From: Shewanella algae
GTDB taxonomy: Bacteria; Pseudomonadota; Gammaproteobacteria; Enterobacterales; Shewanellaceae
Length of the DNA stretch: 64,000 nt
Direction of reading: 5' to 3'
Assembly: GCF_009183365.2 (NCBI RefSeq)
Contig: NZ_CP068230.1
Span: forward strand, 3,563,001-3,627,000
In this document: piece by piece, positions 53,416 through 62,732 of the stretch
How positions within the stretch are numbered: the stretch's first letter is position 1
How the letters are laid out: each line of letters opens with the position of its first letter
Position numbers and translations under genes: made by a program
Notes under the pieces: model-generated
Told to the model about the DNA's origin: nothing
What the model saw: the letters and a program-made list of their open reading frames with translations, nothing else
Databases searched by the model: none

Positions 53416-54607
53416 GAGCAATCCTCCGCTTGATGTTTGCCTGGACTACAAAATGGTCAAACAGTGGCGCAAACAGGTTGGCAAACAGAATCGCCAGCAT
53501 CATGCCCTCTGGGAATGCAGGGTTGATGACACGGATAAACACTGCCATGGCACCTATCAGGATACCGTAAGCCCATTTGGCCTGGTTGGTGAAGGAAGCC
53601 GACACAGGGTCAGTGGCCATAAACATCATACCGAAGGCAAATCCACCCAGAACCAGGTGCCAGTACCAAGGCATAGCGAACATGGGGTTGGTTTCAGAAC
53701 CGACCTGGTTCAGCAGCAGTGACACGGCAATCATACCAACCATCACGCCGCCGACGATGCGCCAGGAAGCGATACGGGTATAGATGATAACCAGACCACC
53801 GAGCAGGATAGCCAGGGTAGAAACTTCACCGACAGAACCAGGAATAAAGCCGAAGAAGGCATCCCACCAGTTCTGGTTGAAGGCGTAGTCCAGAGTACCT
53901 GAAGCCGCTTGGCTCAGCGCAGTGGCGCCGGAGAAACCGTCGGCAACCACCCAGGAGTTGTCACCGGACATGTTCAACGGATAGGCAAAGAACAGGAAGG
54001 CACGACCGGCCAGTGCTGGGTTGAGGAAGTTACGTCCGGTACCACCGAACACCTCCTTGGCGACAACCACACCGAAGCTGATACCCAGTGCCACCATCCA
54101 CAATGGGATAGTTGCAGGCAGCGTCAGGGCAAACAGCACTGAGGTCACGAAGAAACCTTCGTTGACTTCATGGCCACGAACCGAGGCGAACAGCACTTCC
54201 CAGATACCACCGACCGCGAAGGTCACGGCATATATAGGCAGGAAGAAACAGGCGCCATACCACATCAAGGTGGCCCAGCCGGAATCGGCTGTCAGCTGAG
54301 TACCGAAGAGTTCAAACAGACCCACTTGCCAAACATCGGGAGTACCGAAGCCGGCGGCCAGGGCGATTTGCGCCTGCAGACCCACGTTGTACATCCCGAC
54401 AAACATGGCGGGGAAAGTACAGGCCCAGACGGTAATCATCATACGTTTCAGATCCAGGTTATCGCGCACATGGGTCTTGCCCTTGTTCACTTTACCCGGG
54501 GTGTAAAAAATGGTCGCTGCGGCTTCATAGAGCGCATACCACTTCTCGTATTTACCGCCCTTTTCAAATTGCGGTTCAATACGCTCAAGAAAATCTTTCA
54601 AGCTCAT
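53408..54607 (-). CDS. nqrB: Na+-NQR subunit B
   Basis: 399-residue membrane subunit, the core of the Na+ channel, with about ten helices. The covalent FMN threonine is in DGFSGATALSQA near residue 233. The FGGTGRNFLNPALAGRAFLFFAYP stretch is typical. It overlaps nqrA by 4 bp (ATGA). Riboflavin is also held here in the family. Confidence 0.98.
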   Translation of the reverse strand: MSLKDFLERIEPQFEKGGKYEKWYALYEAAATIFYTPGKVNKGKTHVRDNLDLKRMMITVWACTFPAMFVGMYNVGLQAQIALAAGFGTPDVWQVGLFELFGTQLTADSGWATLMWYGACFFLPIYAVTFAVGGIWEVLFASVRGHEVNEGFFVTSVLFALTLPATIPLWMVALGISFGVVVAKEVFGGTGRNFLNPALAGRAFLFFAYPLNMSGDNSWVVADGFSGATALSQAASGTLDYAFNQNWWDAFFGFIPGSVGEVSTLAILLGGLVIIYTRIASWRIVGGVMVGMIAVSLLLNQVGSETNPMFAMPWYWHLVLGGFAFGMMFMATDPVSASFTNQAKWAYGILIGAMAVFIRVINPAFPEGMMLAILFANLFAPLFDHFVVQANIKRRIARG

Positions 54608-55935
54608 AAGCCTTCCCTCTCGACGGTCTCCAAGCAGTCACGCAGGTATGAACCATAGTCATACTTACCGGGACATACGAAAGTACACAGTGCCAGGTCT
54701 TCTTCATCCAGCTCCAACGCACCCAATGCCACGGCGCCATCGGTATCACCGGAGATCAGATCACGCAGCAACATAGTGGGCAGAATATCCAGAGGCATCA
54801 CCCGCTCATAGTTGCCGATAGGCACCATGGCCCGCTCGGAACCACCGGTACTGCTGGTCATATTGAACAGACGGGAAGGACTCAAGTGACCCAGGAAAGC
54901 ACGGGTAATGGAGAACTTATCGGCTCCAGGCATTACCCAACCGAAGAATTCTTTCTCTGTACCTTCTTCAATCAGGGTCAACTGCTGGAAGTAGCGTCCC
55001 ATATAAGCATGGGGACCTATTGCAGTACGGCCGTTGAGCACAGAACCTGAGATAACCCGAACTTGGCCATCGGCTTCGTCTTGGGTCAGGGCCTGAGTGC
55101 TGGCACCCAACAGAGTGCGCACCAAGCGAGGGCTCTTGGCTTTAGGGCCAGTGATGGCCACAACGCGCTGGTTGTTCAGTTCACCTGTGGTAAACAGCTG
55201 ACCTATCGCGATGACGTCCTGGTAACCCAGGTACCATACGCTGCGACGGGCAGAGGCAGGCATCAAGAAGTGGATATGAGTTCCAGGCAGACCCGCTGGA
55301 TGGGGACCGGCAAACTCTTCCACTTGGGCATTGCCCGCTGGAATGTCTGCTCCTGGTGCTTTACAGACGAAGACTTTGTCTGTCAGTCGGGCCAGTACTT
55401 TCAGGCCGTTGACGAAATCGTCTTTATGCTCAGCGATAACAACTTGAGGGTCACCAGCCAGTGGCTGGGTGTCCATGGCTGTCACGAAGATAGCCGCTGC
55501 TGTCGCATCCACTGCCGGCACCTTACTGAAAGGACGGGTGCGCAATGCGGTCCACATACCTGATTCAATCAGATTGTCGCGAACCTGCTGCGGTTCCAGA
55601 GTATCCAGAGCCTGGGCATCATACTTGGCAAAAGAGACGGCTTCGTCCCCTTCGATCTCTATGACGACTGACTGCAGAACACGTTTGGCGCCGCGGTTGA
55701 TTTCTAATATTGTGCCACTGGCCAAAGCCGTATATTTGACGCCAGGATTCTTTTTATCTTCAAAAATCACCTGACCTTTTTGCACTTTATCGCCCACTTT
55801 GATCTTCATCGTTGGACGTAAGCCAATATACTCTTCACCCAAAGTAGCTACGTGTTTAATGGCTGGGCCATCATGGATAACTTGCTTTGGTCCGCCTGCT
55901 AGAGGCAAATCCAATCCTTTCTTAATTGTAATCAT
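54604..55935 (-). CDS. nqrA: Na+-NQR subunit A
   Basis: 443 residues from the ATG at 55935 (MITIKKGLDLPLAGGPKQ). A longer frame lacks conservation. NqrA is the peripheral cytoplasmic subunit that binds the quinone-side region of the pump. Biotinyl-lipoyl-like folds are seen near the start (KIKVGDKVQKGQVIFEDKK). First gene of nqrABCDEF-apbE-nqrM, with all junctions within 45 bp except the one before apbE. Confidence 0.98.
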   Translation of the reverse strand: MITIKKGLDLPLAGGPKQVIHDGPAIKHVATLGEEYIGLRPTMKIKVGDKVQKGQVIFEDKKNPGVKYTALASGTILEINRGAKRVLQSVVIEIEGDEAVSFAKYDAQALDTLEPQQVRDNLIESGMWTALRTRPFSKVPAVDATAAAIFVTAMDTQPLAGDPQVVIAEHKDDFVNGLKVLARLTDKVFVCKAPGADIPAGNAQVEEFAGPHPAGLPGTHIHFLMPASARRSVWYLGYQDVIAIGQLFTTGELNNQRVVAITGPKAKSPRLVRTLLGASTQALTQDEADGQVRVISGSVLNGRTAIGPHAYMGRYFQQLTLIEEGTEKEFFGWVMPGADKFSITRAFLGHLSPSRLFNMTSSTGGSERAMVPIGNYERVMPLDILPTMLLRDLISGDTDGAVALGALELDEEDLALCTFVCPGKYDYGSYLRDCLETVEREGL

Positions 55936-56276
55936 ATCCACATGCACTACGTTTTGAAGGAAAGACAATGCGCCGCGTTCCTGCTAACCCCCGACTCTCA
56001 CACAAAAAATCGAGCGTTGAGCTAGCGCAGATTTATCACAGAAATGCGATCGCAATCACGCTGGTCGCGCGCATTTTACCCCAATTGCAACGCTATCGCC
56101 ACGAAAATTGTAGTGTTTTAACCTGCTTTCAAAGCGACCAAGAGAGAATCGAGCGGAGTTGAACAAGCGGAGATAGCGGCAAGCGGGCGAAAGGCAGGAT
56201 TTTGTCCTGACTCATAAAGTTATACTTTTCATTTTTAAAGAATTAATCAACCAAATAGTCGAAAATACTTATTTCA
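55936..56276. other. Promoter region of the nqr operon
   Basis: No credible gene: the one short plus-strand frame (55968-56162) has no ribosome site and crosses the expected nqr leader. The stretch should hold the nqr promoter on the minus strand. I see no certain regulator site. Confidence 0.4.
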
Positions 56277-56299
56277 CCTCCCCGGCCTTACCGGGGAGG
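56277..56299. terminator. Hairpin after the TonB-dependent receptor gene
   Basis: CCTCCCCGG pairs perfectly with CCGGGGAGG, 8 bp beyond the receptor stop on the minus strand. The T-run is poor, so it is a moderate terminator. Confidence 0.65.
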
Positions 56300-56306
56300 C
56301 TCTGCT

Positions 56307-58352
56307 TCAAAATTTCATCCGGTAGCCCAGCTGTAAACGTCTGCCAACACTTGCCAACAAGCCGGTGTCATCTTCGCGTAACGGGCCCGCATCATCGAGC
56401 AGATCTTCGGCGCGAAAATAGAGCTGATGTTTTGAGTTGAAGTCATAACTCAGCAGTAGATCCAGTTGCATGCTGTCCTTTGCCGTCACCTGAGGGATAA
56501 GGCTTGCCACTTCTGAACGATATATGCCCAGAGCCCTGGCCTTAAAGCCGTCCCACTCCAACCCAACATGAAGACTCAAGGCATGCTCGGGCAACCAGGG
56601 CAACTGTTTATCGGCCATCAGGCAAGGTCCGCTCAGCATAAGGCAACCCGAGTGCTGCGCCTTGGCTTGGGTGTAATGGTACTTAAGTCCCATGGGCCAA
56701 TTGACACTACCTGAGTCCAGGCTGTAGTCGAGCGCCAGTTCGGCACCTTTGACATCCACTTCCCCAAGATTGTATTGATTGAGGCGCAGCGCTGGGTCGC
56801 AGAAGCTATTTGCCGTGCAATCAAAATGCAGATTATCGAAGTCTCGCTGGTACAGGCTCAGTGCAATTTTCAGCCTACCTGACTCAAAGCGGCCACCGAG
56901 TTCATATTGCCAGGCTTGTTGGGAGCGTTGCCCCCGGTTGCCGGGGCTCGCCGCCGCCCAGGCCCTGCCGGCACTGATGAACAGGCTCAGTGCCTCCCCG
57001 TGCCAACTGAGCTTAGCCGTGGGTAACCATTCACTTTCGGAGAAATCCGCGGCTGAAAGCGGCACTGTTTCGCTACTGCGCTCCAAGCTAACATCTTCAT
57101 AGCCGACGCCGAGCTCCAGAGTCACGGCCGACCAGTTGAGCTCAGCCGTCACCGCCGAGCTCCAGACACTGGCCTTGTCATCAATCCTGACACTCAGACT
57201 CTGCGCGGTATCACTCAGTCGTCCATCCAGCCACAGCCAACTCCCCAGGCCGGGTGTCAGCTCAGCTTTGTCTCTGTGCCAGCGGGCACTGTAACTCACC
57301 TTGTGGCGACCATAGTGAGTAATGGCCTGACTCTGGATCCCCATAGCCTCGAAGTCATCATCACGGCGAAAGTCGACCAATGAAACCGCGCCGATAGCAG
57401 CGGCATCCAAGGCCGCCAATTGCTCAAGCACGTCACCTTGAATAAAGGCGCCATCGGCAAAACTCATCTGCAACTGCGAGCTGTGATGGCTATGGTAGTA
57501 AAGCTCGGTAAACACCCGGGAGCCGACAGTAGGCTCAACGCGGTGTGACAACTGATATCTGTGACTGCGGCTCTTGAGTCTATCCTGCGTGGCAGCGCCA
57601 TACACCAACTCAGGGTTCAGTTGCCAATCGGCAACCGTCAGCCCCATTCCCGGCAAAAACTGCCGCTGCTGTGAATACTGATACTTGAATTCAGTATGTT
57701 GCCGACTGCGGGCACCCGGCAAGCTGTTGGCCGCTATCTTGAAAAGGACCTTGGTCTGGCTGTCGTCTTGCCCCTGCTCGGCGCTTCTCGGCTCCTGCCA
57801 GGGGTGCTGGCGCCTGTGGCTCGCCTGCAGCAACACCTTATAGTCATCGGCATCAATCAAACCGCGGCCATCTGCGCCCCAACCTTTATCTTCATTGCCC
57901 TGAAGCCGCACACTCTTGCCCGGAGTATCATGCAGCGCCAAGCTTTGCGTTTCCAAAACACCAAAACTGCCGCTACCACCATAGAGCAAGCTACCGGCGG
58001 CATTGGCCGAACTGGCAACCAGGGTATCGGGATCCGGCAGTTGCCACAGATAAGGCGCAGAATAAGGTGCCGGCGCCAGATTGACCCTGTCTTCGATAAT
58101 TGCCATTCCGGAATGGCCGCTGCCACCGGCGCCGCGGATACTGAAACTGCCAGGCAGGGTTGGGATAAGCTCGCCACCGGCGGTCAATTGCCGCTCGGCC
58201 GAGTCATAGTACATGGCATTGATTGCTGCGGGCTCAAAAGCCGGATGGTCAGCAGCCAAAGGCTCAGAAGCATGCGCCCACGGCCCGGCCAAACTCCAGC
58301 TCACCAAACCGGCCACTGCACTCACCTTAAGCAAGCCTCGCCTCTGACTCAT
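56307..58352 (-). CDS. TonB-dependent outer-membrane receptor, FecA-like
   Basis: 681 residues. The signal peptide is Tat-like at its front (SQRRGLLKVSAVAG) and ends AHASEP. The plug is recognisable as FSIRGAGGSGHSGMAIIEDRVNLAPAPYS but shorter and more degenerate than usual, and no clear TonB box is seen. A 22-strand-type barrel follows, ending in the outer-membrane C-terminal Phe (GYRMKF), with a Cys pair in FDCTANSFCDPA as in many FecA relatives. The substrate is unknown; ferric citrate-like iron chelates are the family's best known. Single gene, no Fur box recognised. Confidence 0.82.
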   Translation of the reverse strand: MSQRRGLLKVSAVAGLVSWSLAGPWAHASEPLAADHPAFEPAAINAMYYDSAERQLTAGGELIPTLPGSFSIRGAGGSGHSGMAIIEDRVNLAPAPYSAPYLWQLPDPDTLVASSANAAGSLLYGGSGSFGVLETQSLALHDTPGKSVRLQGNEDKGWGADGRGLIDADDYKVLLQASHRRQHPWQEPRSAEQGQDDSQTKVLFKIAANSLPGARSRQHTEFKYQYSQQRQFLPGMGLTVADWQLNPELVYGAATQDRLKSRSHRYQLSHRVEPTVGSRVFTELYYHSHHSSQLQMSFADGAFIQGDVLEQLAALDAAAIGAVSLVDFRRDDDFEAMGIQSQAITHYGRHKVSYSARWHRDKAELTPGLGSWLWLDGRLSDTAQSLSVRIDDKASVWSSAVTAELNWSAVTLELGVGYEDVSLERSSETVPLSAADFSESEWLPTAKLSWHGEALSLFISAGRAWAAASPGNRGQRSQQAWQYELGGRFESGRLKIALSLYQRDFDNLHFDCTANSFCDPALRLNQYNLGEVDVKGAELALDYSLDSGSVNWPMGLKYHYTQAKAQHSGCLMLSGPCLMADKQLPWLPEHALSLHVGLEWDGFKARALGIYRSEVASLIPQVTAKDSMQLDLLLSYDFNSKHQLYFRAEDLLDDAGPLREDDTGLLASVGRRLQLGYRMKF

Positions 58353-58422
58353 ATCCCAATCCCCTATCAGCAGTTACCGCATATTTGATGTTATATTTTT
58401 GTAAACTAACTGATTTGCGGAC

Positions 58423-58457
58423 AAAAAAAAAGCGACTTGAGTAAATATCAAGCCGCT
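58423..58457 (-). terminator. Terminator of luxS
   Basis: AGCGACTTGA pairs with TCAAGCCGCT (one G-T pair); the minus strand then has a run of nine T. Confidence 0.88.
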
Positions 58458-58484
58458 TGATTGAGCGAGGTAAGCCGGGTGGGA

Positions 58485-58994
58485 TTAGAGCTGCTTCAGC
58501 AGTTCCTCACTCAACTTGAGATCGTCGTTGCGGTTAACGCTGACACCGGCGGCAATAATATTGCGGGCAATATCCTGCGCCTGCTCCAGAGAATGCATCT
58601 GATAGGTACCGCACTGGTATTCGTTCAGCTCAGGAATAGCCTTTTGATCTTGTACCTTGAGCACATCTTCCATGGCTGCCAACCAGGCATCGGCAACCCG
58701 GCCTTCTGCCGGTGTCCCGATAAGGCTCATATAAAAGCCGGTGCGGCAACCCATGGGTGAAATATCTATGATCTCCACTCCGTCACCATTGAGGTGATCG
58801 CGCATAAAGCCGGCAAACAGGTGTTCCAGAGTATGAATGCCACGCTCGCTGAGAATATCCTTGTTGGGCGCGCAAAAACGCAGGTCAAATACCGTAATGG
58901 TATCGCCCTTTGGTGTGCTCATGGTCTTGGCCACCCGCACTGCCGGTGCCTCCATCTTGGTATGGTCCACGGTAAAGCTGTCTAACAATGGCAT
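58485..58994 (-). CDS. luxS: S-ribosylhomocysteine lyase
   Basis: 169 residues. It cleaves S-ribosylhomocysteine to homocysteine and the autoinducer-2 precursor DPD. The metal ligands His54 and His58 (HTLEHLFAGF) and the cysteine-bearing loop (YQCGTYQMHSLEQ) are intact. Start MPLLDSFTVDHTKMEAPAVR is standard. Its substrate is produced by MtnN, encoded at 221-913. Single gene with its own terminator. Confidence 0.98.
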   Translation of the reverse strand: MPLLDSFTVDHTKMEAPAVRVAKTMSTPKGDTITVFDLRFCAPNKDILSERGIHTLEHLFAGFMRDHLNGDGVEIIDISPMGCRTGFYMSLIGTPAEGRVADAWLAAMEDVLKVQDQKAIPELNEYQCGTYQMHSLEQAQDIARNIIAAGVSVNRNDDLKLSEELLKQL

Positions 58995-59118
58995 GGGTAT
59001 TCTCCCTTGGATGGCAAGCTGGCTTGCACTGTTAAATGGTTTCGCGTCTCAAAGCGCTATTATTACAGCGCCAAAACACAAATGCAGCCCCTGGAGGCGG
59101 TTTATCAAGCCAGGACTT

Positions 59119-59418
59119 TTAACCACGGCACTTGGGCGACTCAGGCACGGCGCTTTGAGCATCCCATTCGGCCTGAGTATAAGTATGCATGGACAGAGCG
59201 TGCACGCCATTGGCCAGTTCTTCCGCCAATGCCTGGTTCACTTCTCTATGGCGAGCCAGCAGACGCTTGCCATTAAAGGCTTCACTGACAATGATCACCT
59301 TGAAGTGCGTCTCTGAATTAGGCGGCACATGGTGATTGTGGCTCTCGTTGATGACTTCTATATGACTCGGCGTCAGGGCAAGGCGCAACTTCTGCTCTAT
59401 GGTCTGGGCAACGGACAT
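59119..59418 (-). CDS. bolA: BolA family protein
   Basis: 99 residues from the ATG at 59418 (MSVAQTIEQKLRLALTPSHIEVINESHNHHVP). The helix-turn region around HFKVIIVSEAFNGKRLLARHREVNQALAEEL is characteristic. The conserved C-terminal His lies in GVHALSMHTYT. BolA proteins bind monothiol glutaredoxins through an Fe-S cluster and also act as stress and morphology regulators. It follows alkB on the same strand after 75 bp. Confidence 0.92.
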   Translation of the reverse strand: MSVAQTIEQKLRLALTPSHIEVINESHNHHVPPNSETHFKVIIVSEAFNGKRLLARHREVNQALAEELANGVHALSMHTYTQAEWDAQSAVPESPKCRG

Positions 59419-59493
59419 GGTAAAACCTGATATAAGCTGTTGGGATTGGCGGCAGGTTACTGCGTCGGCGAACAAAGATCAATCCGACAATTT

Positions 59494-60168
59494 TCAACCA
59501 CCAGGAGGATGAAAACCCGGTTTGAGCCGCCGATAGGTGAGATTGAGCCTGGGCTCTGTGAGTTTCAGCCTTCTTGGCAAAGCATGTTGCCACTCCTGCT
59601 GCATCGGCCAGCGCATCAACAAGAGATCGCCCGAGTTAAGCCTGAGCCGCAGCTTTTCGCCGCTTTGCTTGTGTCTCAAATCAAAATCGCGCCCGGCGCC
59701 CAGACTGATTGAAGCGATATCGGCCCCCTCTGCCAGCTCAGGTTCATCGTCGCTGTGCCAGCCCATGGCGTCGCGGCCATCGGCATAACGGTTTACCAGC
59801 ACGCCGTTGCTGCCAAGCTGCCAGTCCCGATCCAGCTTTTGCCTTAGCCGTAACAGATATTTGGGCCAGGGAAGCGCCCTGACCAATAACCCTGAGTAGC
59901 GATAATCACAGCCGTGATCGCCAAACCACACCTGAGTACGGGGAATGGCGTGACGCTTCCCGAATATCTCAAGCTCGGGGCGAGTCAGAGGATAATGCTC
60001 CGCCTCGCGCCAAATGGCCTCCTGCTGTGCTGGATTGAGATAACCGCGCAACAGCAACATAGGCGGTTGCTCAAACCGCTGCACGCCTGTTGCCGACTCA
60101 GCAGATGACCCAGGCTCAAGCGCAAACAGCGACTGCTGTATCTCTTTTGAACTCATATTTGAACTCAT
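59494..60168 (-). CDS. alkB: AlkB-type 2-oxoglutarate/Fe(II) dioxygenase
   Basis: 224 residues. The iron ligands are seen as HSD in GWHSDDEPEL and His in WQHALPRR, and the 2-oxoglutarate Arg in LNLTYRRLKP. NRYADGRDAMGWHSDDE, with ISLGAGRDFDLRHK, is closer to the ALKBH2/3-like bacterial subgroup than to E. coli AlkB. It directly reverses N-alkyl damage in DNA or RNA by oxidative demethylation. The start MSSNMSSK could be shifted to the second Met. Confidence 0.92.
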   Translation of the reverse strand: MSSNMSSKEIQQSLFALEPGSSAESATGVQRFEQPPMLLLRGYLNPAQQEAIWREAEHYPLTRPELEIFGKRHAIPRTQVWFGDHGCDYRYSGLLVRALPWPKYLLRLRQKLDRDWQLGSNGVLVNRYADGRDAMGWHSDDEPELAEGADIASISLGAGRDFDLRHKQSGEKLRLRLNSGDLLLMRWPMQQEWQHALPRRLKLTEPRLNLTYRRLKPGFHPPGG

Positions 60169-60319
60169 CTTTGAACTTCATGGCATTGTTTCTCTGTGGC
60201 TTATTGCCCGGCTTAAGCCTTCTTTATTACATAATGACCAAGGCAGATTTTCGCAAATATCGCCTTGAGCGCCAGTATTTGCGATAATCCGCGCAAATTC
60301 GTCCTTTAAGCCCAGTTAT

Positions 60320-61450
60320 ATGACCAGCCTGTTCTCAGCCGCTGATATTCAGCTTACTCTGCACCGCTATCCCGAAGAGCAGGAATCCAACCTCCAGGCC
60401 TGGGATGCCGCCGATGAACACCTGCTCAAACAGCTCGCCGAGGAAGAGGTGCCTCAATCTGTGCTTATTATCAACGACAGCTTTGGTGCCCTGCTGTGCG
60501 CCATTCGCCGACGTTATCCCGATGCAAAGGTTCACTGGAGCTCGGATGCCCGCACTTCCCACCTTGGTGCTCGACAAAATCTTGAGAAAAACCATCTCAG
60601 CGATGCCGACATTCACTGGCTAAACAGTCGGGAAATGCCTGCTTGTGTACCCGATACCATATTGCTGAAGCTGCCCAAGAACCTCAACTTTTTTGCCTGG
60701 CAGCTGACCCTGCTGGCCAATATGCTTCCCGCCGGTACCCGGGTATTGATTGGCGCCAAGGCCAAATCCATCAATCAAGCCTTGTTGGCCCTGATTGGCA
60801 AACATCTGGGCCAGGCCAGCGCCAGTCTGGCATGGAAAAAGACCCGGGTGATTACCGCCTTCGCCGATGGCCAGACACGCGAATTGCCGGCCCCCAGCGA
60901 GTGGCCCCTTGGCGAGTTCGGCCTCAATATCTGTAATCTCAGCAATGTATTTGCCGCCGGCAAACTGGATATCGGCGCCCGTTTGATGTTGGCCAACCTC
61001 CCCGAAGGTGAGTTTAGCTCTGTGGTGGACCTGGGCTGCGGCAATGGCATTTTGGGGCTGGCGGCGGCCAAGCGTTATCCCGAGGCGAGCATTCACTTTG
61101 TTGATGACTCAGAGATGGCCGTGGAAAGTGCCCGGCTCAACTGGCAGGGCAATGGCTTTGAAGCCGAACGCGGCCACTTCTATTGGGACGACTGTCTGAG
61201 TCATTTGAGCGCCGGGGTCGCACCGGATCTGGTGCTCTGTAACCCGCCATTTCATCAGGGAGAGGCCATCACAGATCATATTGCCTGGCAGATGTTCCTC
61301 GATGCCAGACGGCGTCTGGTGAACGGCGGCATACTGCATGTGGTCGGCAACCGTCACCTAGGCTACCACATCAAGCTAAAGCGCCTGTTCGGCAACTGCA
61401 AGACCATGGCCTCCAATGGTAAGTTTGTGATCCTGCAAGCCTCCAAATAA
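60320..61450 (+). CDS. rlmG: 23S rRNA (guanine-1835-N2)-methyltransferase
   Basis: 376 residues. Two related Rossmann halves: the N-terminal half is degenerate and the C-terminal one catalytic, with SAM loop VVDLGCGNGILGLAA (about residues 232-246) and the amino-methyltransferase motif NPPFHQG (about 303). This arrangement is typical of RlmG/RsmC enzymes; length and motif set favour RlmG. It is divergent from alkB. Confidence 0.95.
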   Translation: MTSLFSAADIQLTLHRYPEEQESNLQAWDAADEHLLKQLAEEEVPQSVLIINDSFGALLCAIRRRYPDAKVHWSSDARTSHLGARQNLEKNHLSDADIHWLNSREMPACVPDTILLKLPKNLNFFAWQLTLLANMLPAGTRVLIGAKAKSINQALLALIGKHLGQASASLAWKKTRVITAFADGQTRELPAPSEWPLGEFGLNICNLSNVFAAGKLDIGARLMLANLPEGEFSSVVDLGCGNGILGLAAAKRYPEASIHFVDDSEMAVESARLNWQGNGFEAERGHFYWDDCLSHLSAGVAPDLVLCNPPFHQGEAITDHIAWQMFLDARRRLVNGGILHVVGNRHLGYHIKLKRLFGNCKTMASNGKFVILQASK

Positions 61451-61511
61451 AAGGCCAACAAGCGTAAACCTTGTTGACCCATTCCGGCCCCCATTGGGAA
61501 CCCGGAAAGAA

Positions 61512-61536
61512 ACAGGCCGGAGAGACCCCGGCCTGT
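61512..61536. terminator. Hairpin between convergent rlmG and the GlyGly-CTERM gene
   Basis: ACAGGCCGG pairs perfectly with CCGGCCTGT around a 7-base loop. A weaker hairpin (CAACAAG / CTTGTTG, 61456-61476) lies closer to rlmG. Confidence 0.6.
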
Positions 61537-61555
61537 GTAGTTAAATTTCGTGATT

Positions 61556-62398
61556 TCAGGCGGCAACTTGGCCGCGTCTGTAACGCAAGCCGCCAAGCAG
61601 TACCAGACTCGCGAGCGCCAGCACTGACAGGCTGCCGCCGGCATCGACTATCACGGTCGCGCCATCATCTCTGTCCCATTCACGACTCTCCAGCGGCAAG
61701 GCATAGAGGCTATTGCTTTCATAAGAACTTATGGTCGCCACTATGTCACTGTAACCGGGTTCATAGAGGTCGATCAGCACATCATAGTGATCGCTGGGGT
61801 AGCCGCTCTCTAACGTGGTGAGCACTTCAAAGTCATCCTGGGTACTGTCTCCCTGAATGTAGAACACCTCAGTGCTGTAGTAATGCTCCCAGTCACCGCC
61901 GTTGCGGCTTAGATAAAGCTCGGCATAAACGGGCACAGACTCGGCCGGATCATTGCCGTAAACATCGGCATCAAAGCGCACCGCAAAGCTGCGATAAAAG
62001 CCATCAGAGTCATAATCGTCATAAAGGTAGCAGGCCGCCTCATAAAAGCTGAACTCATGGTAATAGCTGTGGGCCGCCATGGAAACCATCCGCTGCGGCG
62101 CGGCTTGGCTCTCGGGCAGTTTCTGTTTCTTGGCAATCATCTGCTCGCGGGTCATGCGCTCACCGGAAACTTGAGCTTCGGCAGATTGCCACTCCTGCTG
62201 CAGTTGCTTGAGCAACTGCCTGTGTTGTGCCGCCCTTAGCTCGGCGCCTGAGCTATCCTGTTCATCGCTTGGTTGCTGCGCTTTTTGGCCGATGGAGACT
62301 TGTCCACCGACAGGCTCCTTGGCATAGGCTACAGGCGCACCCCAAAACAGGGCCAAAAACAGCGACAGGCTAAATACAGTGTAAGATAATAATTTCAT
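61556..62398 (-). CDS. Choice-of-anchor H family protein with GlyGly-CTERM
   Basis: 280 residues: Sec signal (about 1-26), a Gln-rich helical stretch (about 45-90), then a beta domain with acidic, Tyr-rich motifs (YLYDDYDSDGFYRSFAVRFDADVYGN). The C terminus is a sorting signal: GGSLSVLALASLVLLGGLRYRRGQ, a Gly-Gly motif, hydrophobic helix and basic tail. Known of the family: such tails are cut by rhombosortase and the proteins leave the cell through type II secretion. GspA and GspB of that system are in this window at 17.4-20.2 kb. Substrate or role unknown. Confidence 0.88.
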   Translation of the reverse strand: MKLLSYTVFSLSLFLALFWGAPVAYAKEPVGGQVSIGQKAQQPSDEQDSSGAELRAAQHRQLLKQLQQEWQSAEAQVSGERMTREQMIAKKQKLPESQAAPQRMVSMAAHSYYHEFSFYEAACYLYDDYDSDGFYRSFAVRFDADVYGNDPAESVPVYAELYLSRNGGDWEHYYSTEVFYIQGDSTQDDFEVLTTLESGYPSDHYDVLIDLYEPGYSDIVATISSYESNSLYALPLESREWDRDDGATVIVDAGGSLSVLALASLVLLGGLRYRRGQVAA

Positions 62399-62441
62399 AG
62401 TACTTCTCCACAGGGCGCATCTCGCGCTTATCCGGGTTTAG

Positions 62442-62706
62442 GGAAGGTGCGAACAAGTCCCATGTGTGCTCTGCGTCGGCTTACAGGCCTGGATGCAAGG
62501 CGTGGTTCGCAGCAAATGGCCCTAGTCCTTTGCAAGAAGCACAACATAGCAGGCAGGTCTGTAAGCCACGCCCTTCGGGGCTTTCACAGCAACCGGCTCT
62601 CTGCGTTATCCGACTTCGACAGGCCCCGGCATGCCTTCAGTCAGATGCCTTGAACGCCAATTGCTGTGCAAGCCAGAGTGCCCACGAGGACTTATTCGCA
62701 CCTTCC
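62442..62706. mobile_element. IS5-ended miniature element (MITE), copy B
   Basis: 265 bp with ends GGAAGGTGCGAACAAGTCC and GGACTTATTCGCACCTTCC, flanked by a TTAG duplication (62438-62441 and 62707-62710). TTAG is the reverse complement of the CTAA at copy A, so both used the same kind of target. About 95% identical to copy A except just before the right end. The 68-codon frame inside both copies has no evidence of coding beyond being open. Confidence 0.88.
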
Positions 62707-62732
62707 TTAGCATTATTAAAAGTCAGCCTGGG

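Noticed and set aside
55968..56162. 64-codon plus-strand frame upstream of nqrA
   Set aside because: It covers the expected nqr promoter, with no ribosome site or family resemblance.
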